The translations under genes were made by a program, and so were the position numbers. Of a stretch of DNA of 64,000 nucleotides, positions 19,276-28,479 are shown in pieces. Source of the DNA: Hoeflea prorocentri. GTDB lineage: Bacteria > Pseudomonadota > Alphaproteobacteria > Rhizobiales > Rhizobiaceae. The stretch's first letter is position 1, and each line of letters begins with the position of its first letter. Location: assembly GCF_027944115.1 (NCBI RefSeq), contig NZ_JAPJZI010000001.1, forward strand, positions 2,480,001-2,544,000. The letters run 5' to 3'. Under the pieces are notes generated by a model. That model saw nothing but the letters and a program-made list of their open reading frames with translations, was not told the origin of the DNA and searched no databases.

Positions 19276-19905
19276 TCACCCGTTGAGGAAGCGCAACAGC
19301 AATCCGACGGCCAGGGCAGCCATGATCAAGCCGATGATGATGTCGAGAACGCGCCAGGCGATTGGTTTGGCGAAAACCGGTGCCAGAAGCCTTGCACCAT
19401 AGCCGAGGCCAAAGAACCAGACGAAGGAGGCCACGCAGGCACCAGCGCCGAATGCCGTCCGAGCCGCCCCTTCATAACCACCGGAAATCCCGCCGATCAG
19501 GAGAACGGTATCCAGATAGACATGCGGGTTGAGGAATGTAAGCGCCAGACATGTGGTCACCGCCGCCCAGAGACTTCCGGCCGTACGTTCCGCCGCTTCA
19601 AGACCGTGCGGGTGAAGGGCGCGCCGGAATGCAAGCAGCGCATAGCCGGTGAGAAACGCGGCACCGCCCAAGGTGACGATACTGATCAAGGACGGAGAGC
19701 GGGCAACAATCGTGCCGAGACCGGCAACACCCGCGGCAATCAAGGCCGCATCCGAGAACGCGGCAATCAGGCACACAATGAAGACATGCGAGCGCACCAG
19801 ACCCTGTCGAAGGATAAAGGCGTTCTGGGCACCGATCGCTATGATCAGTGAACCGCCGAGCACAAAGCCTGAAGCGGCCGCCCCGGCTATCGGATGGTCA
19901 AACAT
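19276..19905 (-). CDS. LysE/ArgO-family amino acid exporter
   Basis: This 209-residue membrane protein has six predicted helices and the family signature IIAIGAQNAFILRQGL near the N-terminus, plus FLNPHVYLDT in the middle. The family exports basic amino acids such as lysine and arginine; the GAQNAFILRQG form is that of the true LysE/ArgO branch. It stands alone between cysS and the HMCES gene, on the same strand. Confidence 0.88.
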   Translation of the reverse strand: MFDHPIAGAAASGFVLGGSLIIAIGAQNAFILRQGLVRSHVFIVCLIAAFSDAALIAAGVAGLGTIVARSPSLISIVTLGGAAFLTGYALLAFRRALHPHGLEAAERTAGSLWAAVTTCLALTFLNPHVYLDTVLLIGGISGGYEGAARTAFGAGACVASFVWFFGLGYGARLLAPVFAKPIAWRVLDIIIGLIMAALAVGLLLRFLNG

Positions 19906-19935
19906 TCTTCCGCCAATCGCTTTGAGAGAGACGCT

Positions 19936-20700
19936 CTAGAACAGCGACATTTGAGTGTCGGTATCGGCGCTTCTAGCAGAATTCTGCGATCCGTCATCAG
20001 ATAATTCTATCGGTTCTTGCAGATCACGGCCCATATTCGCCGCCTTGTTGACCTTGTCGGACACAGGCACAGCCTCGAAAAAATCCGGATCAACCGGAGC
20101 AAGGAGCTCGGCGATGTGACGCGGCTCGAAATTGCGGCAGTCCAGCCAACGGCTGAAATCCCGGGGTCGGATGACCACCGGCATGCGGTGATGGATATGG
20201 CTCAATGCGGCATTTGCCTTGGTCGTCAGAACCGCGGCGGTCTCGACTTGCGATCCGTCTGCTGCAAGCAGCGAATCCATCACCCCTGCAAATGCAATCA
20301 GGCTGCCGTCTCGTGGCCGCACCCAATAGGCCTGCGGCTTCTGCCGGCCCTCCCGCTTCCATTCGTAGAAACCGGAGGCCGGGATCAGAACCCGCCAGTG
20401 GCGCATCGGACCGCGGAAGGATGCCTTTTCCGCGGCCGTTTCGGAGCGGGCGTTGATCAGCAGCGGGAAGTCCCTCGGATCCTTCACCCAGGAGGGTATC
20501 AGCCCCCAGCGAACCAGGCGCACACGCCTGTCAGGAAGGTTGCTGCCGGGCTCGCGTCCAGTGCCGTCGCCGGCAATGACGACAAGAACAGGTTGCGTCG
20601 GAGCGATATTGTAACGCGGCTCGTGACGTTCCATTTCCTGAAGCTCGAACAGAGCTTCGATCTCGTCGGCAGAATGGATGAGTGAAAAGCGCCCGCACAT
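19936..20700 (-). CDS. SOS-response-associated peptidase (HMCES/YedK family)
   Basis: HMCES/YedK proteins form a DNA-protein crosslink with abasic sites in single-stranded DNA and shield them. The catalytic Cys2 is in MCGRFSL, with the conserved Asn in LINARSET, Glu in GFYEWKR and His in HHRMPVVI. The length (254) is typical. A DUF2799 lipoprotein gene ends 6 bases upstream on the same strand. Confidence 0.93.
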   Translation of the reverse strand: MCGRFSLIHSADEIEALFELQEMERHEPRYNIAPTQPVLVVIAGDGTGREPGSNLPDRRVRLVRWGLIPSWVKDPRDFPLLINARSETAAEKASFRGPMRHWRVLIPASGFYEWKREGRQKPQAYWVRPRDGSLIAFAGVMDSLLAADGSQVETAAVLTTKANAALSHIHHRMPVVIRPRDFSRWLDCRNFEPRHIAELLAPVDPDFFEAVPVSDKVNKAANMGRDLQEPIELSDDGSQNSARSADTDTQMSLF

Positions 20701-20706
20701 CAGAGC

Positions 20707-21264
20707 CTACCTCGCATAGGCGATGGCGTCGGCCTCTCGCTCCGCATCGCGCAGATTGGCTTGTGCCTGGAACAAGTCGTTTTGCTTGATGATAAGCCGC
20801 GACTGGATGCGAACCAGTTCCTTCTGGTCTGACACGTCCGACAGCGAGCGCTCAAGTTCCTCGATTTCCCGCCTGACCCGGTCGCGCTCCTGGCCAGCGT
20901 CATAAACACGCTTTCCCACCGAATAGGTCCGCAGGAACCCGGGAGCCAGATCGACCGGGCAGGCGTTGGCGTAGCTTTTTCCGGCTTTGCCGACCAGCAA
21001 GCCGTTTTGCGGCGTGCAGTATTGCCTTATGCCCTGCTCCCATCCGGCGCGCCAGGCAGTGCCGTCGACCGGCAAGCCATAGGCTGAACAGGCCTTCTGA
21101 TGCTCGACAATGAAAGACGATGCCTTGCCCTGCTGACCGTTGCGCTCACCGAGATCGCGCCAATTGGTGGTCTCACATTCGGCTTCGTTGAGGGTCGCGC
21201 AAGCCGAGAGAGCCAGCGGAAGGACCAGCATCAGCGCTGCCAGCTTCAATGCACTCGATCTCAT
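20707..21264 (-). CDS. DUF2799 lipoprotein
   Basis: This 185-residue protein has a lipoprotein signal peptide with lipobox LSAC at about residue 21. The mature part matches the DUF2799 pattern: NWRDLGERNGQQGK, YCTPQNG and GK..Y...CP. The C-terminal 70 residues, rich in Arg/Glu, look like a coiled coil (VRREIEELERSLSDVSDQKE). Function is unknown; it is probably attached to an envelope membrane. It lies 6 bases before the HMCES gene. Confidence 0.85.
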   Translation of the reverse strand: MRSSALKLAALMLVLPLALSACATLNEAECETTNWRDLGERNGQQGKASSFIVEHQKACSAYGLPVDGTAWRAGWEQGIRQYCTPQNGLLVGKAGKSYANACPVDLAPGFLRTYSVGKRVYDAGQERDRVRREIEELERSLSDVSDQKELVRIQSRLIIKQNDLFQAQANLRDAEREADAIAYAR

Positions 21265-21358
21265 GGCGCACCCCCGGACTGTTTCGTTATGAAGAAATTC
21301 AATAGGATGATTCGCCGAGCGAAAACCAGAAACATGCGCTTTGAAAGGTCACCAGAGC

Positions 21359-21808
21359 ATGGATTATCCCCGGATCGCTGTTTCAACCATCGTCAAGCGC
21401 GCGGAGCGCTACCTGCTCGTGTTGCGTGCATCGGGCCAGGCGAGCGGTTATTACGCCTTCCCCGGCGGCAAGGTCGAGGCGGGAGAAACCCTGTCCCAGG
21501 CGGCGCTGCGCGAGTTGCAGGAAGAAACCGGAATCTGCGGCGAGAATCCGCGCTTCTTCAGGCTCTATGACCTGATTTCCCACAACACAAACGGTTCCGT
21601 GGAGAGCCATTATGTCCTGGCTGTCCATCTGGTTGATGCCGATAACGGCCAGGAGGCAATTGCCGCCGACGATGCGGCCGACGCAGGCTGGTATTCGGCA
21701 AGCGAGGCGCTGTCCCTGCCGGTCCCGCCGAGCGTGCGCGAATGCATCGATTACCTGGAAGCCAACGGACCCGTGGCGCAACTGCGCGCCCTGACGATGG
21801 AGGCCTGA
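21359..21808 (+). CDS. Nudix hydrolase
   Basis: This 149-residue protein has a complete Nudix box, G-x5-E-x7-R-E-U-x-E-E-x-G-U, at GGKVEAGETLSQAALRELQE and following ETGI, so it should hydrolyse a nucleoside diphosphate-linked compound. Substrate is unknown; a nucleotide-pool sanitising or ADP-ribose role is possible. ATG 21359 is preceded by AGGTC; a TTG at 21341 is in frame but less likely. Confidence 0.88.
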   Translation: MDYPRIAVSTIVKRAERYLLVLRASGQASGYYAFPGGKVEAGETLSQAALRELQEETGICGENPRFFRLYDLISHNTNGSVESHYVLAVHLVDADNGQEAIAADDAADAGWYSASEALSLPVPPSVRECIDYLEANGPVAQLRALTMEA

Positions 21809-21905
21809 GACCGGATCGTGCGCCGGATCAAGCGATTGTGAGAAGCGTTATATGGCTGCCCGCCCGGCGCGTTGGTAGATTGCCTCTACAAAACCGGAGG
21901 GTTCC

Positions 21906-22904
21906 ATGGCAGCCAGTTTCCCCCTTATCAGGCCCCTTGGCGGCCTCGTCGCGGCATTGTTACTGACCACAGGCTTTGCATCGGCAAACCCGGACAGCTG
22001 GGCCCGCGAGGGCTGGAAGACGGATTTTTCAAAACATTCAATTGATTACAACGAAATCCTATCGGGCGGCCCACCGAAAGATGGCATTCCTTCGATCGAC
22101 GATCCGCAATTCGTGACGGTATCGCAGGCCGATAATCTGGAAGATGTTGAACCCGTCATGGGCCTTGAGATCAACGGCGATGCCCGGGCCTATCCGCTGC
22201 GCATCCTGATGTGGCACGAGATCGTCAACGACACGGTCGGCGATATGCCGGTTGCCGTGACCTATTGCCCCTTGTGCAACGCCGCTCTTGTCTTCGACCG
22301 GCGGATCGACGGTTCCGCCGACACATTCGGTACGACAGGCAAGCTGAGAAACTCCGATCTGGTGATGTATGACCGGGGCAGCGAGAGCTGGTGGCAGCAG
22401 TTTACAGGCGAAGCCATCGCCGGAGAAAAAACCGGAACGAAGCTTGCCCTTGTCCCGTCACGGCTGGAATCCTGGAAAAACTTCAGGGCTCGCCATCCGG
22501 ACGGTAAAGTGCTGGTGCCCAATAATGAGCGTATGCGCAATTACGGCGCCAATCCCTACCAGGGTTACGACACGCTCAACCGGCCGTTTTTGTTTTCCGG
22601 CGAGTTGCCCAAGGATATTCACCCGATGGCCAGGGTCGTGGTGGTGCGCGACGGTGGCGAGCCGATCGCCGTTTCCATGTTGAAGGTCCGAGAAGAAGGC
22701 TCGCTGAAACGCCGGGGCGTAACAATCAGTTGGGAGGAAGGTCAGTCTTCCGCGCTCGACAGCGGCGTTATCGCCAAGGGTCGTGATGTCGGCAACATCA
22801 CCGTTCAAAAGGACGGCCAGGATGTGCCCTACGATGTTACCTTTGCATTTGTCGCCAACGCTTTTCTGCCCGACACCCCGATTGAAAAGGCGAACAGCGA
22901 GTAG
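21906..22904 (+). CDS. DUF3179 secreted protein
   Basis: This 332-residue protein has a signal peptide (LGGLVAALLLTTGFASA) and the DUF3179 hallmark VTYCPLCNAALVFDR at about residues 119-133, with R.Y......HEIVND upstream. The CPLC pair could bind a metal or act in redox chemistry, but the family has no assigned function. A strong GGAGG site precedes ATG 21906. It stands alone between a Nudix gene and a TIGR02301-type gene. Confidence 0.87.
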   Translation: MAASFPLIRPLGGLVAALLLTTGFASANPDSWAREGWKTDFSKHSIDYNEILSGGPPKDGIPSIDDPQFVTVSQADNLEDVEPVMGLEINGDARAYPLRILMWHEIVNDTVGDMPVAVTYCPLCNAALVFDRRIDGSADTFGTTGKLRNSDLVMYDRGSESWWQQFTGEAIAGEKTGTKLALVPSRLESWKNFRARHPDGKVLVPNNERMRNYGANPYQGYDTLNRPFLFSGELPKDIHPMARVVVVRDGGEPIAVSMLKVREEGSLKRRGVTISWEEGQSSALDSGVIAKGRDVGNITVQKDGQDVPYDVTFAFVANAFLPDTPIEKANSE

Positions 22905-22982
22905 CGGGCCTTGGCCGAAGCGGCAGCCTTACCGGCAAAGCCGTGCTTTCGCGGACCGGTCGTTTCATGCTAGGGCAGCGCC

Positions 22983-23366
22983 ATGACCCGTGCGAACAGA
23001 TTGCGATATGTATTTGCTGCCGCCCTTTGCCTGGCGGTAACGACGCCGGCTACCGCACAAACGGTGCAACCGCCCTACGAGGCGCGGCTGATCCGGCTTT
23101 CAGAAATCGTCGGCTCCGTGCACTACCTGCGCACCCTGTGCCTGAAGACGGACGAGGGCTGGCGCACGAAAATGCAGGCGCTCATAGACCTTGAGGCGAC
23201 CGATCCGGAGCGGCGCGCCCGCTTTGTCGCCGCATTCAACAAAGGATACCGGTCCTTCGCCTCGGTCCATCGCAAATGCAACACTGTGGCGATTGAAGCC
23301 GAAGAACTCTACCGTAAGCAGGGCCTTGAGCTTGCATCGGAGATCATAGCGCGCTACGGAAATTAA
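22983..23366 (+). CDS. TIGR02301-family secreted protein
   Basis: This 127-residue protein has a signal peptide ending TPATAQ. The mature part resembles TIGR02301, a family of small periplasmic proteins largely limited to Hyphomicrobiales (pattern RLSEIVGSVHYLRTLC and NKGYRSFASVHRKC, giving two conserved Cys that may form a disulfide). Function is unknown. Confidence 0.75.
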   Translation: MTRANRLRYVFAAALCLAVTTPATAQTVQPPYEARLIRLSEIVGSVHYLRTLCLKTDEGWRTKMQALIDLEATDPERRARFVAAFNKGYRSFASVHRKCNTVAIEAEELYRKQGLELASEIIARYGN

Positions 23367-23465
23367 CGGTCCATTAACCTGATAACCCGACGTACCGCTT
23401 TGGACATAAAATGCGTGCTACGTTGGGTTCGGGAAGTTGTGGAGATGTGATCTCCAGGTGGTGTT

Positions 23466-23726
23466 ATGACGGAATCCTATTTGTCCGACATTGACGAGAT
23501 GATCGTCTATGAGAAAATGCAGGCTGCCCTTGAGCATCAAAACGATGCCTGGGCGGAGGGCTTTGCCGATGGAATCGAGCCCGAGATCATTGCCGATGCA
23601 GCCATAGTGACGGTTATGCGGGAAACCGTGAAACTGTTTGGCGAAGACGCAACGGAGGCCATGCTTGAAGACTTGAAGCAGCGCCTGCTGACAGGGGAAT
23701 TTTCACCGGAACGCCTGATACAATAG
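23466..23726 (+). CDS. hypothetical acidic protein, 86 residues
   Basis: No family recognised. The protein is acidic, predicted mostly helical, has no signal peptide and no Cys. AGGTGG lies just upstream of ATG 23466, and codon use resembles neighbours, so it is probably a real gene. It sits between two genes for secreted proteins in the same direction but 40-100 bases apart. Confidence 0.65.
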   Translation: MTESYLSDIDEMIVYEKMQAALEHQNDAWAEGFADGIEPEIIADAAIVTVMRETVKLFGEDATEAMLEDLKQRLLTGEFSPERLIQ

Positions 23727-23766
23727 ATCAGACGCAACCGGTGAAGCACAGGGAGCCGGATCGGGC

Positions 23767-24534
23767 ATGGGGAAAGTGCGGGGAGCCAAGCACCTTGCAG
23801 GATTGGCGGTTTTGTCGATCTCCTTGTGCAGCTACGCCTCGAATTCTTTCGCCTCCACTGCAATCGACCCTGAGCAGTCGATCCAGCCACCAGCATCGCC
23901 CCTTACGCTTGCCCTCAGTGAGATCGGTGAGGCTGAACCCGGCGATACGGGCGAACCGGCAGTTGAAAATGTCGAACCCGGTCTCTCAATCGATCCGGAC
24001 TCGACGTCCGAAGACAGTTTCGAAACAGGCGTTACGGTTGATGAGACCCACCCCGACACCGGGCAAGAGGTGACCGTTTCATACGATATGGACAAGCTGC
24101 CGGCGCCTGTCAGGCGCATGCGCGAACTGATCGTGGAAGCCGCCGTAAAGGGTGACATTGAGGGCCTGCGGCCGCTGCTTGGAACCGGAATAACCCGAAC
24201 GCAGCTTTCCATCACCGGCAATGACGGCGATCCCATTGATTATCTCAGGGAGAACTCGGGCGATGGCGAGGGACAGGAAGTCCTTGCGATATTGCTCGAT
24301 ATCTTCAGCGCAGGTTATGTTCATCTCGATGCGGGCGAACCGACCGAGATTTATTTGTGGCCCTATTTTTACGCCATGCCGCTGGACAAGCTCGACAACC
24401 GGCAAAAGGTTGAACTCTTCCGGATCATCACCGCAGGCGACTATCAGGATATGCAGGATTTCGGCGCGTATATCTTCTATCGGACCGGAATCGGCCCCGA
24501 AGGCGACTGGAAATTTTTCGTCGCGGGCGATTGA
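23767..24534 (+). CDS. hypothetical secreted protein, 255 residues
   Basis: A hydrophobic N-terminus (LAGLAVLSISLCSYASNSFAS) looks like a signal peptide. A Pro/Glu/Asp/Thr-rich linker of about 70 residues follows, then a C-terminal globular part (from LPAPVRRMRELIVEAAVKGD) ending in YRTGIGPEGDWKFFVAGD. I do not recognise a named domain. Similar secreted proteins with this ending occur in related bacteria as far as I recall, but no function is known to me. Confidence 0.7.
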   Translation: MGKVRGAKHLAGLAVLSISLCSYASNSFASTAIDPEQSIQPPASPLTLALSEIGEAEPGDTGEPAVENVEPGLSIDPDSTSEDSFETGVTVDETHPDTGQEVTVSYDMDKLPAPVRRMRELIVEAAVKGDIEGLRPLLGTGITRTQLSITGNDGDPIDYLRENSGDGEGQEVLAILLDIFSAGYVHLDAGEPTEIYLWPYFYAMPLDKLDNRQKVELFRIITAGDYQDMQDFGAYIFYRTGIGPEGDWKFFVAGD

Positions 24535-24609
24535 CCGCGAAACCGCCCTTGCCCGGCGACGGTGTTCGGACTACCTACGAATTGCCCGGCAATCAAAAAT
24601 GGAAATCCA

Positions 24610-25461
24610 ATGCGTTGCGTCACACTTGCAGACAGGACACTGGTTCGCATCGCAGGCGATGATGCTCAACACTTCCTGCAGGATGTGGTGTCCTGCGGCG
24701 TTGAGGATTTGCCGCATGGCGAGGCCAGACCCGGCGCGCTGTTGAGCCCGCAGGGTAAAATCCTGTTTGCTTTCCTGATCTCCCGCGAAGGCGATGACGG
24801 TTTTGTCTTCGAGCTTGATCGCGGCGCGGTTCAGCCGTTCATGCAGCGCATGACCATGTATCGGCTGCGTGTAAAAGCCGATATTGAAGAGCTGACCGAC
24901 CGGCCCGTTCAGGCCGTCTGGGACAGCGCGCACCAGGAAGGCTGGTTGCGTGACCGCCGTTTCCAGGGCTCGCAGGCCGCCTTTCGCGCCTATGGCCAGG
25001 GGCTGGCAGAGACCGCTTCGCTGAGTGACTATGATTTGCTGCGTATTGAAAACGGCGTTTGCGAGGATGGTTCCGATTACCTCCTTGGCGATGCGTTTCC
25101 CCATGACGTGCTGATGGACCTTAATGAAGGTGTTTCCTTCAGTAAGGGGTGTTTTGTGGGACAAGAAGTGGTCTCACGCATGCAGCACCGGGGCACCGCA
25201 AGGCGGCGGATCGCAATCGTAGAAGCCTCCTCCCCTCTGCCTGAAACCGGCGCACCCCTGACGGTCAACGGACGTGCCGTCGGCTCGCTCGGGACCGTTC
25301 ATGCCCGAACGGGTCTTGCGCTTGTGCGCACGGATAAGGTCGCCGCTGCGCTGGCGGACAAGGCACCGGTCCTCGCCGATGACACCGAGGTCTCGGTTCG
25401 GCTTCCCGAATGGACCGGTCTCTCGCTGCAACCGGCTGACTCGGCCAAGAACGGGGACTGA
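24610..25461 (+). CDS. ygfZ: YgfZ/GcvT-domain iron-sulfur maturation protein
   Basis: This 283-residue tetrahydrofolate-binding-fold protein has the YgfZ signature KGCFVGQE at residues 179-186. YgfZ proteins act in assembly or repair of Fe-S enzymes, including MiaB, and need the signature Cys. ATG 24610 is chosen because LADRTLVRIAGDDAQHFLQ is the family's N-terminus. An HD-domain gene begins 6 bases after the stop, suggesting an operon running through to the phosphatase and nadQ. Confidence 0.9.
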   Translation: MRCVTLADRTLVRIAGDDAQHFLQDVVSCGVEDLPHGEARPGALLSPQGKILFAFLISREGDDGFVFELDRGAVQPFMQRMTMYRLRVKADIEELTDRPVQAVWDSAHQEGWLRDRRFQGSQAAFRAYGQGLAETASLSDYDLLRIENGVCEDGSDYLLGDAFPHDVLMDLNEGVSFSKGCFVGQEVVSRMQHRGTARRRIAIVEASSPLPETGAPLTVNGRAVGSLGTVHARTGLALVRTDKVAAALADKAPVLADDTEVSVRLPEWTGLSLQPADSAKNGD

Positions 25462-25467
25462 GGCAAC

Positions 25468-26088
25468 GTGTCAGGCCCTCCCAATTCCCGCGCCTGGCAA
25501 AGGATGCTTTCAGGCCGCCGGCTGGATCTGATCGATCCGTCGCCGCTCGATATTGAAATTGCCGACATCGCCCACGGCCTTGCACGGGTCGCGCGCTGGA
25601 ACGGGCAGACAACCGGGGAACATGCTTTCACCGTGGCCCAGCACTCGCTCATTGTCGAAGAGATTTTTAAACGGCTGAAACCTGCTGCAACCATGGAAGA
25701 ATGCCTGACCGCCTTGCTTCACGATGCACCGGAATATGTGATCGGCGATATGATTTCTCCGTTCAAGGCCATCATGGGCGGCGACTACAAGAAGGTTGAA
25801 AAACGCCTTGAGGAGGCCGTCCACCTTCGATTTTCGCTCGCGGCTGAGACGCCGAAGGGCCTCAAGGCGCTGATCAAGCGCGCGGACCGGATTTCGGCCT
25901 TTTTCGAGGCCACAAGCCTCGCCGGTTTTTCCGAGAGCGAGGCCGCCAAACTCTTTGGACGTCCACGCGGGATCAGCCGTGATATGATAGCGCTCGATCC
26001 GCTGCCGGCCGGTGATGTGCAAAAGGCCTTTGTCGACCGGTTCGAGATGCTTGAGGCGTCCCGGTCGATCAACGACCGGCAAAACTGA
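25468..26088 (+). CDS. HD-domain hydrolase, YfbR-like 5'-nucleotidase
   Basis: This 206-residue HD-superfamily protein has the metal ligands His in GEHAFTVAQHS, His-Asp in LLHDAPEYVIGDM and a later Asp in KRADRIS. The LLHDAPEYVIGD form matches YfbR-type 5'-deoxynucleotidases, which dephosphorylate deoxynucleoside monophosphates. The start is GTG with GAGGC upstream, 6 bases after ygfZ. Confidence 0.85.
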   Translation: MSGPPNSRAWQRMLSGRRLDLIDPSPLDIEIADIAHGLARVARWNGQTTGEHAFTVAQHSLIVEEIFKRLKPAATMEECLTALLHDAPEYVIGDMISPFKAIMGGDYKKVEKRLEEAVHLRFSLAAETPKGLKALIKRADRISAFFEATSLAGFSESEAAKLFGRPRGISRDMIALDPLPAGDVQKAFVDRFEMLEASRSINDRQN

Positions 26089-26102
26089 GAAAGGGTTGAG
26101 CG

Positions 26103-26618
26103 ATGCCCAATCTCGTTATCTGTCCCCTCTCGAGGCTGGCAACGACCGCGGCGGCTAGCGGCGCCCGCGAGATGGTGACATTGCTGTCGAACCAGAATGA
26201 AATGAACCGGCCGGCCGGCATCTTGCCGGAGCGTCATCTGTTCCTCGACATGAACGATATCAGCATCAAGGTCGATGGCCTGCAGGAACCTCAGACTGTT
26301 CATATTTCCAGGCTGATCGAATTTGCCGGCCAGTGGGACCGATCCGCACCGCTGCTTGTTCATTGCTGGATGGGGATTTCACGGTCGACCGCTGCGGCCT
26401 ATATCATCGCGGCTTCGCTCAATCCGCACAATGATGAGGTGGTTTTGGCCCAGGAACTGCGAAAACGTTCACCATCGGCAACGCCGAACGCCCGCATGAT
26501 CATGCTGGCTGACCGGGTCCTGTCGCGTGACGGCCGCATGGTTGAGGCAATACGCGATATCGGACGCGGTGCAGACGCCTATGAGGGGGAACCTTTCGCC
26601 TTCCCCCTGGAGGTTTGA
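26103..26618 (+). CDS. protein tyrosine/dual-specificity phosphatase-like protein
   Basis: This 171-residue protein has the phosphatase P-loop C-x5-R in VHCWMGISRSTAAAYI (Cys88, Arg94), so it belongs to the cysteine phosphatase fold. Asp50 or Asp52 could be the general acid. The substrate is unknown. AAAGGG precedes ATG 26103. It starts 14 bases after the HD gene and ends 5 bases before nadQ, in one likely operon. Confidence 0.85.
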   Translation: MPNLVICPLSRLATTAAASGAREMVTLLSNQNEMNRPAGILPERHLFLDMNDISIKVDGLQEPQTVHISRLIEFAGQWDRSAPLLVHCWMGISRSTAAAYIIAASLNPHNDEVVLAQELRKRSPSATPNARMIMLADRVLSRDGRMVEAIRDIGRGADAYEGEPFAFPLEV

Positions 26619-26623
26619 TCGCA

Positions 26624-27613
26624 ATGGACACTGGCTCAACCGCCGTCGAGATCGGCCTCAACGCGGCCATTGTGACCGTCGAGGGAGGCGCGCCTCAAAT
26701 ATTGGTCGTCTCAAAGGATATCACCGGGGATGACGGAACCGCCCTGCCCGACGGCCTGCCGCTCGGCTCGTTCGACCCTTTGCGCCATGGCACGTTCGAA
26801 ACCGGACTGCGCGCCTCGGTGGAGGAGCAGACCGCGCTGCATCTGGGCTATGTGGAGCAGCTCTATACATTCGGCGACCGTGGCCGTCATAAGCAGCCGG
26901 AAGATGTCGACCTGCACATCGTCTCCGTCGGTTATCTTGCGCTGACACGCAATGACGGGGAGCAGACCGGCGTGCTTGAACGCAACGGAGCCCTGTGGCG
27001 CAACTGGTATGGCTATCTGCCGTGGGAAGACTGGAGAAGCGGCAGGCCGGACATTCTGGACGAAACCATTTTGCCGGCGCTTTCCGCCTGGGCGACCCGG
27101 CCTGAAAAAGATAGGTCCCGCCGCCTGCCCAACCGCCATTCCCGCCTGCGCCTTGCTTTCGGTCAGGGAGATTTTCCATGGGACGAGGAGCGCGTGCTGG
27201 AGCGCTACGAATTGCTTTACGAAGCCGGGCTCGTCGAGGAGGCCGTGAGCGACGGCCGGATTGCATCAACCGACCTCGATTGTCCGCTCGGCCGGCCCAT
27301 GCGCTTTGATCACCGGCGTATTCTCGCAACCGCCATGGCGCGGTTGCGCGGCAAGCTCAAATACCGCCCGGTCATCTTTGAGCTGATGCCGCCGGAATTC
27401 ACGCTGACCGATCTCCAGTCCACCGTCGAGGCGATTTCCGGGCGGCATCTGCACAAGCAGAACTTCCGCCGTCTTGTCGAGGGTGCGCAGTTGGTGGAAT
27501 CAACCGGGGCAACCAGTACCGCGACCGGTGGGCGCCCCGCTGCCCTTTATCGTTTCCGACGCGAAATCCTTGAAGAACGCCCCGCACCCGGGATCAAGTT
27601 CGGCGGCAGATAA
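26624..27613 (+). CDS. nadQ: NadQ-type Nudix/winged-helix regulator of NAD synthesis
   Basis: This 329-residue protein has an N-terminal Nudix-like domain whose Nudix box is degraded (ETGLRASVEEQTALHLG lacks the full REUxEE pattern) and a C-terminal winged-helix-like part (LPPEFTLTDLQSTVEAISG-type segment at about residues 250-300). This layout is that of NadQ/COG4111, which in alphaproteobacteria represses nadABC. Next to it, in convergent orientation with an 8-base gap, lies nadC, and the nadA promoter region carries a long palindrome. ATG 26624 has GGAGG upstream; a TTG at 26615 is in frame but too close to it. Confidence 0.82.
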   Translation: MDTGSTAVEIGLNAAIVTVEGGAPQILVVSKDITGDDGTALPDGLPLGSFDPLRHGTFETGLRASVEEQTALHLGYVEQLYTFGDRGRHKQPEDVDLHIVSVGYLALTRNDGEQTGVLERNGALWRNWYGYLPWEDWRSGRPDILDETILPALSAWATRPEKDRSRRLPNRHSRLRLAFGQGDFPWDEERVLERYELLYEAGLVEEAVSDGRIASTDLDCPLGRPMRFDHRRILATAMARLRGKLKYRPVIFELMPPEFTLTDLQSTVEAISGRHLHKQNFRRLVEGAQLVESTGATSTATGGRPAALYRFRREILEERPAPGIKFGGR

Positions 27614-27621
27614 TCGCCGGA

Positions 27622-28479
27622 TTATCCGATGTGAATATCAAGTCCGAAATCAAGCGCCGGAGCGGCCATGGTGATCCTGGATGTCGAGATATAGTCGACA
27701 CCTGTCTCGGCGACGGCAGCGATCGTCGTCAGGTCAATGCCGCCCGATGCTTCCAGCACCGCCCGACCGGCATTCATTTCCACGGCCTGCGCCAATATTG
27801 CTGGCGGCATATTGTCAAGAAGCACCGCATCCGGCCCGGCCTCCAGCGCTTCAGCAAGCTGATCGAGCGTATCGACCTCAACCTCGATCCGGACCATATG
27901 TCCGTTGTGCGCCTTTGCAGCTCGGATGGCCTGCCCGACACCGCCGGAAACAGCAATATGGTTGTCCTTGATCAGCACCGCATCATCCAGTCCGAAACGG
28001 TGATTGACACCGCCGCCGCAGCGCACGGCGTATTTTTCAAGCACGCGCAGACCCGGCAGGGTTTTCCTGGTGCAGCACACCCGCGCCTTGGTATGGGCGA
28101 TTGCCTTGGCATAGTGCGATGTCAGCGTTGCAACGCCGGAAAGATGCATCAGGAAATTCAGCGCAACCCTTTCGGCTCCAAGCAGAGCGCGGGCATTGCC
28201 TTCGATCTTGGCTATCGTTGCGCCCGCCTCGACCGTGTCCCCGTCGTCGAATTTCAACTCGACTGAGGCACCCGAATCCATGGCCTTGAAAGCATGGGCA
28301 GCAAGCGGCAATCCGGCGACGATACCGGATTCACGCGCCGCGATAACGGTCGATGCCCGCACATCTTGGGAGATCGTTGCCTTGCTGGTGATGTCTCCCG
28401 CACGGCCGAAATCCTCTTCCAGGGCATTGCGTACGCTGCGCTCAATATGCAGTGAAGAAAGGGATAAGGCGTTGTTCAT
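27622..28479 (-). CDS. nadC: nicotinate-nucleotide pyrophosphorylase (quinolinate phosphoribosyltransferase)
   Basis: NadC converts quinolinate and PRPP to nicotinate mononucleotide, the third de novo NAD step. Seen are [29 protein letters not shown] and [17 protein letters not shown], the standard family blocks. The 285-residue length is typical. Its ATG overlaps the nadB stop by 4 bases (ATGA), so nadA-nadB-nadC are translationally coupled. Confidence 0.96.
   Translation of the reverse strand: MNNALSLSSLHIERSVRNALEEDFGRAGDITSKATISQDVRASTVIAARESGIVAGLPLAAHAFKAMDSGASVELKFDDGDTVEAGATIAKIEGNARALLGAERVALNFLMHLSGVATLTSHYAKAIAHTKARVCCTRKTLPGLRVLEKYAVRCGGGVNHRFGLDDAVLIKDNHIAVSGGVGQAIRAAKAHNGHMVRIEVEVDTLDQLAEALEAGPDAVLLDNMPPAILAQAVEMNAGRAVLEASGGIDLTTIAAVAETGVDYISTSRITMAAPALDFGLDIHIG

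Noticed and set aside
26624-27613. Active Nudix hydrolase
   Set aside because: The Nudix box is incomplete and a winged-helix-like part and nad context fit a regulator better.
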